DNA of 10,909 nucleotides from Verrucomicrobiota bacterium (GTDB taxonomy: Bacteria > Verrucomicrobiota > Verrucomicrobiia > Verrucomicrobiales > Verrucomicrobiaceae). Under the pieces are notes generated by a model. That model had not been told where the DNA came from, searched no databases, and saw nothing but the letters and a program-made list of their open reading frames with translations. The DNA is taken from positions 1 to 10,909 of the forward strand of contig JAIOQF010000253.1 of the NCBI GenBank assembly GCA_021413535.1, in the 5' to 3' direction. Below, in pieces: positions 1 to 10,909 of the stretch. A program made the position numbers and the translations under genes. Every line of letters starts with the position of its first letter. The first letter of the stretch is position 1.

Positions 1-2
1 AG

Positions 3-344
3 CCGACGCGCGAAGTCATCGCTAATGAACTCACTGGCATGGGCGCGATTGTGGACGAGGCTCTCGCCTACCGCACCGTCCCTGAGACCGAAGAAAACAG
101 TGACGCCTTCATCCGCTTCAAAGATGACGGCGCGGATGTGCTCACCGTCACCCGTTCATCCACGGTGGAGCACTTCCTCGATTTGAAGCTGCCGTTGCCC
201 GACAAGATCAAGATCGCCAGCATCGGTCCCATCACATCAAAGACGCTGAAGGATCGCGGTCTTCGAGTTGACATCGAGGCCAAGGAGCACAGCATTCCGG
301 GACTGGTGAGTGCGATTGAACGGCATCTGACCAAGGGTCATTGA
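3..344 (+). CDS. hemD: Uroporphyrinogen-III synthase, C-terminal part (5' end outside window)
   Basis: The enzyme closes and isomerises hydroxymethylbilane to uroporphyrinogen III, the last common cytoplasmic step before haem, sirohaem and cobalamin branch. The visible 113 codons run in frame from the left edge and end in TGA. They show the second half of the HemD fold: a GMGAIVDEALAYRTVPE strand-turn typical of the hinge, then VLTVTRSSTVEHFL (the usual FTSxxxV position), then IASIGPITSKTLKDRG, the family's IGxxT(A/S)xxL motif, then a closing SIPGLVSAIERHL helix. The full enzyme is about 250 residues, so roughly half is missing upstream. In many bacteria this domain is fused behind a uroporphyrinogen-III methyltransferase (CobA), so the full gene could be such a fusion; the window cannot tell. 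It converges on the gene that starts at 2130, with only 34 bp between the two stop codons and no clear terminator hairpin there. Confidence 0.88.
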   Translation, partial: PTREVIANELTGMGAIVDEALAYRTVPETEENSDAFIRFKDDGADVLTVTRSSTVEHFLDLKLPLPDKIKIASIGPITSKTLKDRGLRVDIEAKEHSIPGLVSAIERHLTKGH

Positions 345-378
345 TTCGACCAAAATATCCTGTTGTTATAATTGTTCA

Positions 379-2130
379 TCAATCACTCAAGCGACTTATT
401 CGCGGTGCCCCAGCCCTCCATCGTGAGAATGCAATGCGCTCCGAGCAGAATGCGGACAGCTCTGAAGCATCCCGCTTGAAAATTGCGGCTTGTTCTCGTG
501 TAATTGCAGCCACACCACAGCCTTTGATCGATGGGAGTTTTCCACCCGCGACGGAACGCACTTGCGAGGGTTGTCCACCCACCCATTTTGCCGCTGCATT
601 CATTGTCTCAAATAATAGGCCAGATCGGGTGAACCTTTCAGCGGCGGATTCACTGAGAGGGAACACGACCACGGGTCTTTGTTCTCTTTCGAACTTGCAT
701 ACCTGACAGAGATTTTTTGAATAAATTAAAGTATGTGCACTGGGTTTCCAGTGATGCCCATTCGGACAAACCAGCTCAATCCTTTGGTCGAGTCTTGTGT
801 ATTCCTTTGTAATGAGTGTGTATCCTGCATCTGCCGCCCGCTTTAATATGCGACCCCACATTCCTTCTCTCGTAGAAGGAATATCGCCACCGAAAAAGTC
901 GAGCTTGATGTCGTCATAATCCGACGGCAGCGGCACACCACCAGCAATGCATGCTTCTTTGATAATGCGCCTCAAGTCCGCCGGTGGAGTGACTTCTCCG
1001 AGCTCGCGTATTTCAATGAATGTTATACCCTCACGCGCGCAATATTCTCGTTTTCGGTGGTCATGCTCCAACATCTTTTCAAAGGCTTTTTGACCACCCC
1101 AAGGCTCTTGCGGAGCATAGTGATGCGGCCCGTTGTGTTCGAGAGCAAGTTTCAATTCGGCGTTGTAGACATCGAACTCCAAGGGTCTGCCTCCCACTCC
1201 GCGGAGATCGCGTGGTCGATACTTTGTGAACTTCATTCCAAATAGAGTCTCGAGTGCGTATTTGCATTGTCGCTCGCGGAACAGAGCACTGCATCTTGCG
1301 CAACCGTGGCCTCCTTGAAGGTCATTAAAAGTCATCCAGCCATCATGCTTGCAGCGTTTGAAGCGGACGTGTAGCTTGGTGTGATTATTCGCGTATTCCT
1401 TGGAAAGAAGCTCGATGTCACGCGACTCGAGAAATGCCCGCACCTGATCGAGAGGCAGCTTTCGGTTCTGGCCGCGCACCCGCTTCTCGCAGCTAGGGCA
1501 TGAGTGCCTGCGTTGCGCGATGTTGACCCAAGTGTCTGACCATTGGTGGCCACATTGAACACACTCGCATTGAATTGGGTTCTCGGAACCGTCGTAGATG
1601 CTCTTGAGCAAGACGCCCCTCTTTTCCAGGGCCTTGCGCACTTGAGCTTGGCTGAATCGCCTCTCGGCCTTGAAGCACTCCAGGCACCATGTCCCTTTTC
1701 GACGGGAGCTCCCCTTGACTCGAGAGAGGCACGCCTCCCATGCAGTATGATTTGGAACCATGCACTTCCAACGAAGCTTTGTCAGGACATTTGGGACTTC
1801 CTCACTGAGGCACCACCCGCCACGCTGCAATGCGATGAAGTCTGCTTCGATTTTCCTCAGTGAGGATTTTGAAGTGCCTTGGGTAACCCTGTTGGAACTG
1901 GTCCTCGCAATACTTCCGCATGTAGGACACCACGTGCCTTTTGGTTTTCTCGCATTACCCCTGACATTTTTCAACGAGGCAAGCCAGTTCGGGTGTTCCG
2001 CATTGGCGCATTGCCACCGAACACACCCTTCCAATGTTGGCACCGACTCGCTCCGGCAAAGTCCGCCGCGTTCTGCCGCAATCTTGTCGGCTTCGGCTTT
2101 ATAGTCTGCCTTTCGGATAACCGCACGCAT
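379..2130 (-). CDS. Multi-zinc-ribbon Vsr/PD-(D/E)XK-like endonuclease with IENR1-like C-terminus
   Basis: Predicted DNA-binding nuclease of 583 residues, not assigned to a named gene. I see five treble-clef/zinc-ribbon units of the DUF4379 type (W-x-C...H...W...CxxC). Likely ligands are C41/H46/C68/C71, C123/H128/C149/C152, C190/C193/C211/C214, C260/H262/C277/C280 and C455/H459 or H460/C475/C478. Between units four and five (about 285-395) lies a restriction-endonuclease-like core: LEFDVYN (D320), LALEHNGPHHY (E331, H336, H337), then EHDHRKREYC (D356, K360) and GITFIEI. This matches the Vsr-like nucleases linked to such ribbons in giant viruses and bacteria. Residues 487-540 (VVVFPLSE..., NAAAKWVGGQPSQV, GKLPSIKGCGV) resemble the IENR1/NUMOD DNA-binding repeat of homing endonucleases. 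The ATG at 2130 is preferred; an in-frame TTG at 2172 would add 14 residues, and neither has a clear Shine-Dalgarno. The TGA stop lies 34 bp from that of hemD. Base composition looks more AT-rich than its neighbours (not calculated). Function (homing, repair or defence) is inference. Confidence 0.8.
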   Translation of the reverse strand: MRAVIRKADYKAEADKIAAERGGLCRSESVPTLEGCVRWQCANAEHPNWLASLKNVRGNARKPKGTWCPTCGSIARTSSNRVTQGTSKSSLRKIEADFIALQRGGWCLSEEVPNVLTKLRWKCMVPNHTAWEACLSRVKGSSRRKGTWCLECFKAERRFSQAQVRKALEKRGVLLKSIYDGSENPIQCECVQCGHQWSDTWVNIAQRRHSCPSCEKRVRGQNRKLPLDQVRAFLESRDIELLSKEYANNHTKLHVRFKRCKHDGWMTFNDLQGGHGCARCSALFRERQCKYALETLFGMKFTKYRPRDLRGVGGRPLEFDVYNAELKLALEHNGPHHYAPQEPWGGQKAFEKMLEHDHRKREYCAREGITFIEIRELGEVTPPADLRRIIKEACIAGGVPLPSDYDDIKLDFFGGDIPSTREGMWGRILKRAADAGYTLITKEYTRLDQRIELVCPNGHHWKPSAHTLIYSKNLCQVCKFEREQRPVVVFPLSESAAERFTRSGLLFETMNAAAKWVGGQPSQVRSVAGGKLPSIKGCGVAAITREQAAIFKRDASELSAFCSERIAFSRWRAGAPRISRLSD

Positions 2131-2198
2131 TGTCGAATATTGACGTTGAGACTTCAGACTGCAACATGCCAACCACGATCAGTGACTTGTGACTTAAT

Positions 2199-2219
2199 GG
2201 GAAGACATCTTAGTCTCCC
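2199..2219 (-). terminator. Possible weak hairpin after the response regulator gene
   Basis: GGGAAGAC at 2199-2206 can pair with GTCTCCC at 2213-2219, giving seven base pairs with one bulged A and a 6-nt loop. It lies just downstream of the response regulator stop and upstream of the endonuclease-like gene. No strong T-run follows on the minus strand, so it may be only an attenuating structure or chance. Confidence 0.25.
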
Positions 2220-2229
2220 GCACCTATCC

Positions 2230-2928
2230 CTACGCCGCAGCCAGCGACTCATCTCGCGTCATGCTCATAGCTTCCTGACCGGCGGTGATGCCCAGCCGCA
2301 AATCGGACATCGCGGCTTCGATGACGACTGAATCATCTGAGCTGGCGAACGCTTCAAGCGATCGCTCCAGCGACAACAAGCCAAAGGTGTGGGCTTGCTG
2401 CTGAAGCTCGACGAGACCCTCGGCATCTGTGGCTGCGCCGCGCAATGCTTCGGGTGCAGCTTCAGCCCATGCTGCAAAATCCCAAGCAGCAGCGGCTTTG
2501 AGAAACCGCTTCATATCCAACGTGCGATCAGGATTACCGTCGTTCCAACAATGGCCGAACATGATGACCTGCTGCAACGCTGCCTTGAGCAGCGTGGCTT
2601 CGTAGGGTTTCGTGATGAAACCATCCATGCCGACCGCGCGGCAGAGCGCACGGCGTTCCGGCGTGTTGTCCGCAGTCACCGCAATGATGCGCGGTCGATG
2701 AGTGTGCTCGCTCCACCCGTGAATGAGACGATCGGCGGCCGCGACTCCTCCCAGTCCAGGCATTTGCAAATCCATCAACACCACATCGAATTCCTCGGTC
2801 TGCGCCAAGTGCATGGCCTCGTGTCCAGTCGCAGCGTAACGCATGGCTCCGCCGAGAAACTGAATGATGTTTGCCATCAGCTTCTGGTGCGCGCTGTAAT
2901 CATCGGCAATGAGAAATTTAACTGCCAT
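2230..2928 (-). CDS. Response regulator: receiver domain with a degenerate Hpt-like C-terminus
   Basis: A 232-residue two-component protein. The N-terminal CheY-like receiver domain (about 1-122) has every conserved switch residue: acidic pair D9/D10 in FLIADD, phospho-acceptor D53 in VVLMDLQMPG, T85 in IIAVTAD and K107-P108 in GFITKPYE. The phosphoryl donor would be a histidine kinase that is not in this window. Residues about 135-225 form an Ala-rich helical segment with QQQAHTFGLLSLERSLEAF. This recalls the helix around the phospho-histidine of Hpt domains (AHxxKG...LE), but the KG after H180 is absent, so it may be a degenerate Hpt or an unrelated helical output domain. There is no recognisable DNA-binding domain. 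The ATG at 2928 directly precedes the receiver strand; the open frame reaches further up to 3060 but those residues are unlike the family. It ends in TAG, with a second in-frame TAG two codons later. It is transcribed divergently from birA. Confidence 0.85.
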   Translation of the reverse strand: MAVKFLIADDYSAHQKLMANIIQFLGGAMRYAATGHEAMHLAQTEEFDVVLMDLQMPGLGGVAAADRLIHGWSEHTHRPRIIAVTADNTPERRALCRAVGMDGFITKPYEATLLKAALQQVIMFGHCWNDGNPDRTLDMKRFLKAAAAWDFAAWAEAAPEALRGAATDAEGLVELQQQAHTFGLLSLERSLEAFASSDDSVVIEAAMSDLRLGITAGQEAMSMTRDESLAAA

Positions 2929-2980
2929 GAAGCGGCAAATGTCCGCTGGATTCGAGTTTGCGCAAGCGCTCCATTCTGAA

Positions 2981-3008
2981 GTTGATAGCTGATCGCTGAT
3001 CGCTGATA
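2981..3008 (+). repeat. Tandem 7-nt repeats, left cluster
   Basis: Four consecutive heptamers: GTTGATA, GCTGATC, GCTGATC, GCTGATA. They lie in the divergent gap between the response regulator and birA. A matching cluster in inverted orientation lies at 3063-3090, so the two could pair as a long-looped hairpin. The role is unknown; a scattered short genomic repeat family is the simplest reading. Confidence 0.7.
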
Positions 3009-3062
3009 GGATGAAGCGGAGTGCAAGCACCCAGTGAATCCGCCATCTCGTCACTCTCACTC

Positions 3063-3090
3063 TATCGACTATCAGCCATTTGCTATCAGC
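3063..3090 (-). repeat. Tandem 7-nt repeats, right cluster (inverted)
   Basis: Read on the minus strand, the cluster is GCTGATA, GCAAATG, GCTGATA, GTCGATA in unbroken 7-nt phase. Two units equal the last unit of the left cluster at 2981-3008, one differs slightly and one is diverged. It ends 11 bp before the birA ATG, so it lies in or next to the birA leader. Confidence 0.65.
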
Positions 3091-3101
3091 CGCATTCCCA
3101 G

Positions 3102-3902
3102 ATGGTCACGCCCAGCTCCGCCCCGCCACTCGACGTCCGCCGCATCCGCGCGGCGCTGGCTGGTCATGCGATTGGCACTGACGTGCAGGTGCATGAGGAA
3201 CTGGCGTCCACCAGCGACCACGTCCGCGTACTAGGATTTGCGGGGCATCCGGACGGTCTCGTGGTCTTCGCGGAATCACAGACTGCGGGCCGGGGACGAC
3301 GGGAGAACCGCTGGAGCGCGGAGCCAAGGCACGATTTGCTCTTCTCCATCCTGCTCCGGCCAGTGGTAGGCATCGAGAAATTCTCGCGTCTTGCCACGCT
3401 GGCCGCGCTGGGTTTGTCGCGAGGAGTGGAGAGCACCTCCCCATTCACACCGCAGATCAAATGGCCGAATGATCTCTTGCTGGGCAAAAAAAAATTCTGC
3501 GGCATTCTTGCCGAAATGTTCACGTCGCCGACCGGACCATTCCTGGTGCTGGGGGCCGGAATGAATATCAACAGCGTGACTTTCCCCATTGAACTGCGCG
3601 AGAGCGCGACCTCACTGCGGCTGGAGTCAGACGGTCAAATGCTGGATCGCACTGTGCTGGCCATCGCTCTGCTGCGCGAGCTTGAGCAAGCGCTTCAGTT
3701 CTGGGACACTGATTTTGAAAATGTCATCACCGAGGTAAAGCAACGCAGTGTCCTGCTCGGCAAACGCATCCGGGCACGAATCGGAGACGAATTCGTCGAA
3801 GGAACAGCGCATGACCTCGGCCGCGAGGGCGAACTGATTCTACGACGCGATGATGGTTCGATGATGGAACTTACCAGCGCGGCGAACGTTCGGCTGGCGT
3901 GA
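3102..3902 (+). CDS. birA: Biotin--[acetyl-CoA-carboxylase] ligase, catalytic type without DNA-binding domain
   Basis: This 266-residue cytoplasmic ligase activates biotin with ATP to biotinyl-5'-AMP and attaches it to the lysine of biotin carboxyl carrier protein, supporting fatty-acid synthesis. Visible motifs in family order: ELASTSD (34-39, biotin pocket), SQTAGRGRRENRW (59-71, the adenylate-binding GRGRxxxxW loop), QIKWPND (118-124), KKFCGILAEM (130-139) and GAGMNIN (151-157). The C-terminal SH3-like domain covers about 214-266 (LLGKRIRARIGDEFVEGTA, LILRRDDGSMMELTSANVRL). The protein starts almost at the catalytic domain, so the winged-helix domain of E. coli BirA is absent. It should therefore be a group I ligase and not a biotin operon repressor. 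The ATG at 3102 is chosen because upstream in-frame codons (GTG at 3021) run through the repeat region and encode nothing family-like. A run of nine A (3486-3494) encodes three lysines in the correct frame. It converges on rpoC. Confidence 0.95.
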   Translation: MVTPSSAPPLDVRRIRAALAGHAIGTDVQVHEELASTSDHVRVLGFAGHPDGLVVFAESQTAGRGRRENRWSAEPRHDLLFSILLRPVVGIEKFSRLATLAALGLSRGVESTSPFTPQIKWPNDLLLGKKKFCGILAEMFTSPTGPFLVLGAGMNINSVTFPIELRESATSLRLESDGQMLDRTVLAIALLRELEQALQFWDTDFENVITEVKQRSVLLGKRIRARIGDEFVEGTAHDLGREGELILRRDDGSMMELTSAANVRLA

Positions 3903-3984
3903 GGGACGACGAAAGGGTTCGCGGTATTCCCACCTATGTTCTGGCTGCCTACTCACTCTGATCTTGCTCATTGGAACAGCACAT

Positions 3985-4021
3985 AAAAAAACGCCCAACC
4001 AGTGAAGGAAGGGCGTTTTTG
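3985..4021. terminator. Bidirectional intrinsic terminator between birA and rpoC
   Basis: AAAAACGCCC (3987-3996) pairs perfectly with GGGCGTTTTT (4011-4020) around a 14-nt loop. The T-run serves birA on the plus strand, and the A-run at 3985-3991 gives the T-run for rpoC transcripts on the minus strand. It sits 82 bp after the birA stop and about 24 bp after the rpoC stop, as expected for a shared terminator of convergent genes. Confidence 0.9.
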
Positions 4022-4044
4022 TGATTGATGGATTATTCGTTGAA

Positions 4045-7929
<3,885 letters not shown>

Positions 7930-7967
7930 ACGATGGAATGGGTGGGTTAGCTTTTACGACGATCAGA

Positions 7968-10909
7968 TTACATGCCGGAGGCGGCGGGGAACATTTCAAG
8001 GCTTTCCTGCTGGTTCATGTGGCTGGAGACTTTTACGTCGAGGCCAAGTGACTGCATTTCCTTGATGAGCACGTTGAAGGATTCAGGCGTGCCGGCTTCA
8101 AGGGCGTTGTCGCCCTTGACGATGCTTTCGTAGATGCGCGTGCGACCTTGCACGTCATCGGATTTCACAGTGAGAAGTTCCTGCAGCGTGTAAGCCGCAC
8201 CGTAGGCTTCGAGAGCCCACACTTCCATTTCACCGAAGCGCTGGCCACCGTATTGAGCCTTGCCTCCCAGCGGCTGCTGAGTGACGAGGGAATAAGGTCC
8301 GACAGCACGGGCGTGAATCTTGTCAGCGACAAGGTGTCCGAGCTTCAACATGTAGATGTAGCCGACGACGACCTCTTGGCCGAAGGTTTCTCCGGTGCGG
8401 CCATCGGTGAGCGTGCTCTTGCCGTTGAGTCCGATCCATTCAAATCCGGGAACTTTTTTGGCGTCCTTGAGGAAGCCCATGATCTGCTTCTCGGGGATAC
8501 CATCAAAGACCGGGGTGGCAATTTTCATGCCGAGCGCGCGAGCGGCGACGCCGAGGTGAGTTTCCAACACCTGGCCGACGTTCATACGGCTAGGAACGCC
8601 GAGAGGGTTCAAGCAGATGTCAACCGGCGTGCCATCTTCGAGGAAGGGCATGTCTTCTTCCGGCACGATGATGGCGACGACGCCTTTGTTTCCGTGACGT
8701 CCTGCCATCTTGTCACCGACGCTGAGCTTGCGCTTGCTGGCGACAAAAACACGAACCTCTTTGATCACGCCGCTGTCGAGTTCATCACCTTGTTCGATGC
8801 GATCAAGGGAACGCTCGCGTTCCATGTCGGCATCGTTGAACTTCGGTTCGAAGCTCTGGATGATGTCCATGATCTTGTGGCGGATCGGCGACTGGTCGAT
8901 TTCGACGGAACGATGCGACTCAGCCAGAGTGCGGAGCAGAGTCTTGGTGATCTTCTTGTTGGCCGGGATGATGACTTCGCCGGATTCACCGTTGACCACG
9001 TCGAGATTGATCTTCTCGTTGAGAAGAATCTCGCAGAGTTTTTCAGTAAGCTGTTCGGTGAACTGCTCGACCTTGGTCTTGTGCTCGTCAGTGATGAGCT
9101 TGAGCTGCTTCTTTTGTTCGCTGGGCGAAAGGCGCTCTTTTTCCGCACCGGTGCGGGAGGAGACGCGAACGTCCATCACGATACCAGCGCAGCCCGAGGG
9201 AACTCGGAGGGATGAGTCTTTCACGTCTGCAGCTTTTTCACCGAAGATGGCGCGCAAGAGACGCTCTTCTGGAGCGAGTTCGGTTTCGCTTTTCGGCGTA
9301 ATCTTGCCAACGAGTATGTCGCCAGGCTTCACTTCGGCACCGATGCGGACTACGCCATCTGCACCGAGATTGCGCAGCGCTTCATCACCGACGTTCGGGA
9401 TGTCACGCGTAATTTCTTCGGGGCCGAGCTTGGTGTCACGGGCGCCAATCTCGAAGTCTTCGATATGAATTGAAGTGTAGATGTCTTCCTTCACCACCCT
9501 GCGGCTGATGACGATGGCATCTTCGAAGTTGTATCCGTTCCAAGGCATGAAGGCGACAAGCATGTTGCGGCCCAGCGCGAGTTCACCCTGATCGGTGCAG
9601 GGCCCGTCCGCGAGGATGTCGCCCTTCTTCACTTTCTGGCCGCGCTTGACGAGCGGCTGTTGATTGATGCAGGTGCCGGCGTTGGAGCGCATGAACTTGC
9701 TCAAGCTGTAAACATAAACACCCTTGTCGGGGTCGGTCTTCACTTTGCCGGGTTCGGCGGCGAAGGCTTTCTCGCTGATCGGAAGATCGCCGTCCTTGGT
9801 GACGATGATGCAATCTGCCGTGGCGCTGGCCACGATGCCGCTGGCATCAGCGATGATGACCGCTTGCGAATCACGGGCGGTTTTGCCTTCCATGCCGGTG
9901 CCGACGAACGGCGCTTCGGATTCAAGAAGCGGCACGCCCTGACGTTGCATGTTCGATCCCATCAGCGCGCGGTTGGCGTCATCGTGTTCCAGGAACGGAA
10001 TGAGCGAAGCGGCGACGGAGACGAGTTGCTTGGGCGAGACGTCCATGTAGGTGGCCTGCTCTGGTTCCACTTCGAGGAACTCGCCGCGATAGCGCACCGT
10101 GACCTTGGCTTCTTTATAGCGACCGCGTTCATCGATCACATTGCTCGCTTGAGCGACAAAGTGATTCTCTTCCTGGTCAGCCGTGAGGTAGTCGATTTTA
10201 TCGGTGACACGTCCGCCGTCCACCTTGCGGTAGGGGGTTTCGATGAAGCCGAACTCATTGATGCGAGCATAGCTGCACATCGAATTGATGAGGCCGATGT
10301 TCGGACCTTCGGGAGTTTCGATGGGGCAGATGCGTCCGTAGTGCGATGGATGCACGTCGCGAACTTCGAAACCGGCGCGATCACGGTTCAAGCCACCAGG
10401 CCCGAGGGCGGAGAGACGGCGCTTGTGCGTGAGCTCGGCCAGAGGATTCATCTGGTCCATGAACTGGCTCAGTTGTGAGCGCGCGAAGAAGTCGCGCACC
10501 ACGGCGCTGAGCGCCTTGGGATTGATGAGCTTCTGAGGCGTCATCACATCCATGTTCACGTCAAACAAGGTCATGCGCTCTTTCACGAGGCGCTCGGTGC
10601 GGGCCAGGCCGACACGGCACTGGTTGGCAAGGAGTTCACCGACAGCCCGCACGCGGCGGCTGCCAAGGTGATCAATGTCATCGATCACGCCTTTGCCGGC
10701 ACGCAGCTTGAACAAGTAGTGCATCGCGGAGATCACGTCTTCCGCGGTGAGAATGCGCTCGTTGGTGTCCACCTTGATGGAGAGCTTTTGATTGATCTTG
10801 TAGCGACCGACCCGGGTAAGGTCATAGCGCTTGGGATCAAAGAAGAGACGCTTCACGAGAGCGCGAGCATTAGGAACGGTCGGCGGATCTCCGGGGCGAA
10901 GACGGCGGT
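7968..10909 (-). CDS. rpoB: DNA-directed RNA polymerase subunit beta (N-terminus outside window)
   Basis: This is the other half of the catalytic core, 979 sense codons ending in TAA; roughly 300 or more N-terminal residues lie beyond the right edge. The frame is open to the edge, and RLRPGDPPTVPNA followed by RYDLTRVGRYKINQKL is the expected lead-in to the fork region. The rifampicin-binding cluster reads SQLSQFMDQMNPLAELTHKRRLSALGPGG, here shown only as key residues: the positions equal to E. coli Q513, D516, H526, R529 and S531 are unchanged, with Met at 518 and Ala at 522. Then come GRICPIETPEGPNIGLINS, MPWNGYNFEDA, and KLSVGDKMAGRHGNKGVV with the two active-site lysines. The C-terminal clamp contact GGKAQYGGQRFGEMEVWALE with YTLQELLTVKSDD is intact. 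No intein or large insert is seen. It lies 38 bp upstream of rpoC in the usual rpoB-rpoC operon; ribosomal protein genes rplJ/rplL normally lie further upstream, outside this window. Confidence 0.97.
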   Translation of the reverse strand, partial: RRLRPGDPPTVPNARALVKRLFFDPKRYDLTRVGRYKINQKLSIKVDTNERILTAEDVISAMHYLFKLRAGKGVIDDIDHLGSRRVRAVGELLANQCRVGLARTERLVKERMTLFDVNMDVMTPQKLINPKALSAVVRDFFARSQLSQFMDQMNPLAELTHKRRLSALGPGGLNRDRAGFEVRDVHPSHYGRICPIETPEGPNIGLINSMCSYARINEFGFIETPYRKVDGGRVTDKIDYLTADQEENHFVAQASNVIDERGRYKEAKVTVRYRGEFLEVEPEQATYMDVSPKQLVSVAASLIPFLEHDDANRALMGSNMQRQGVPLLESEAPFVGTGMEGKTARDSQAVIIADASGIVASATADCIIVTKDGDLPISEKAFAAEPGKVKTDPDKGVYVYSLSKFMRSNAGTCINQQPLVKRGQKVKKGDILADGPCTDQGELALGRNMLVAFMPWNGYNFEDAIVISRRVVKEDIYTSIHIEDFEIGARDTKLGPEEITRDIPNVGDEALRNLGADGVVRIGAEVKPGDILVGKITPKSETELAPEERLLRAIFGEKAADVKDSSLRVPSGCAGIVMDVRVSSRTGAEKERLSPSEQKKQLKLITDEHKTKVEQFTEQLTEKLCEILLNEKINLDVVNGESGEVIIPANKKITKTLLRTLAESHRSVEIDQSPIRHKIMDIIQSFEPKFNDADMERERSLDRIEQGDELDSGVIKEVRVFVASKRKLSVGDKMAGRHGNKGVVAIIVPEEDMPFLEDGTPVDICLNPLGVPSRMNVGQVLETHLGVAARALGMKIATPVFDGIPEKQIMGFLKDAKKVPGFEWIGLNGKSTLTDGRTGETFGQEVVVGYIYMLKLGHLVADKIHARAVGPYSLVTQQPLGGKAQYGGQRFGEMEVWALEAYGAAYTLQELLTVKSDDVQGRTRIYESIVKGDNALEAGTPESFNVLIKEMQSLGLDVKVSSHMNQQESLEMFPAASGM

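Noticed and set aside
341..706. Plus-strand open frame overlapping the hemD stop
   Set aside because: It starts at a TTG inside the hemD end, lies antisense to the endonuclease-like gene and shows no recognisable protein features.
2929..3060. N-terminal extension of the response regulator
   Set aside because: The extra 44 residues are repeat and spacer sequence; the receiver fold starts exactly at the ATG at 2928.
3021..3101. A longer birA start at GTG 3021
   Set aside because: The extra 27 codons translate the intergenic heptamer repeats and do not resemble the family or a winged-helix domain; ATG 3102 fits the catalytic domain start.
3903..4044. Possible small gene or RNA in the birA-rpoC gap
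   Set aside because: Beyond the shared terminator I see no start with ribosome site, no promoter and no other structure.
10350..10480. Possible rifampicin-resistance changes in RpoB (Met at 518, Ala at 522 by E. coli numbering)
   Set aside because: The main resistance positions (513, 516, 526, 531) are wild type, and Ala at 522 occurs naturally in other bacteria such as Bacillus; this looks like ordinary lineage variation.

Overview
This is a bacterial chromosome segment built mainly of housekeeping genes. About two thirds of it (3985-10909, minus strand) is the end of an rpoB-rpoC operon encoding the beta and beta' subunits of RNA polymerase. The rest holds the 3' end of a uroporphyrinogen-III synthase gene (hemD), a large cysteine-rich endonuclease-like gene, a response regulator and a biotin-protein ligase (birA). 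The style of the RpoB/RpoC proteins, the moderately high GC and the 7-nt tandem repeats between genes suggest a Verrucomicrobiota (PVC) bacterium. That is an impression from sequence feel, not the result of a search.

Layout: hemD enters from the left edge (+, ends 344). It converges on a 583-codon minus-strand gene (379-2130). The product has five zinc-binding treble-clef units, a Vsr/PD-(D/E)XK-like nuclease core and an IENR1/NUMOD-like C-terminal segment. Upstream of it on the same strand is a stand-alone receiver-domain response regulator (2230-2928). A divergent intergenic region (2929-3101) carries two inverted clusters of 7-nt repeats and leads to birA (+, 3102-3902). birA and rpoC converge on a shared bidirectional terminator (3985-4021). 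rpoC (7929 to 4045) and rpoB (from beyond 10909 to 7968) follow on the minus strand, 38 bp apart.

The most striking point is an in-frame amber codon (TAG, 7681-7683 read on the minus strand) near the start of rpoC. It sits exactly where the first zinc-ribbon normally has a conserved lysine, and everything on both sides is intact RpoC. It could be a sequencing error, a real nonsense mutation with suppression, or recoding. Because rpoC and the response regulator both end in TAG, wholesale reassignment of TAG is unlikely. The second most interesting item is the zinc-ribbon/endonuclease protein, which looks like accessory, homing-endonuclease-type DNA lodged among core genes.

Functionally the genes are largely independent: transcription (rpoBC), tetrapyrrole synthesis (hemD), biotin attachment (birA), signalling (response regulator) and a probable selfish or defence-type nuclease. 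No RNA genes, CRISPR arrays or insertion sequences were seen, and no gap between genes exceeds 300 bases.
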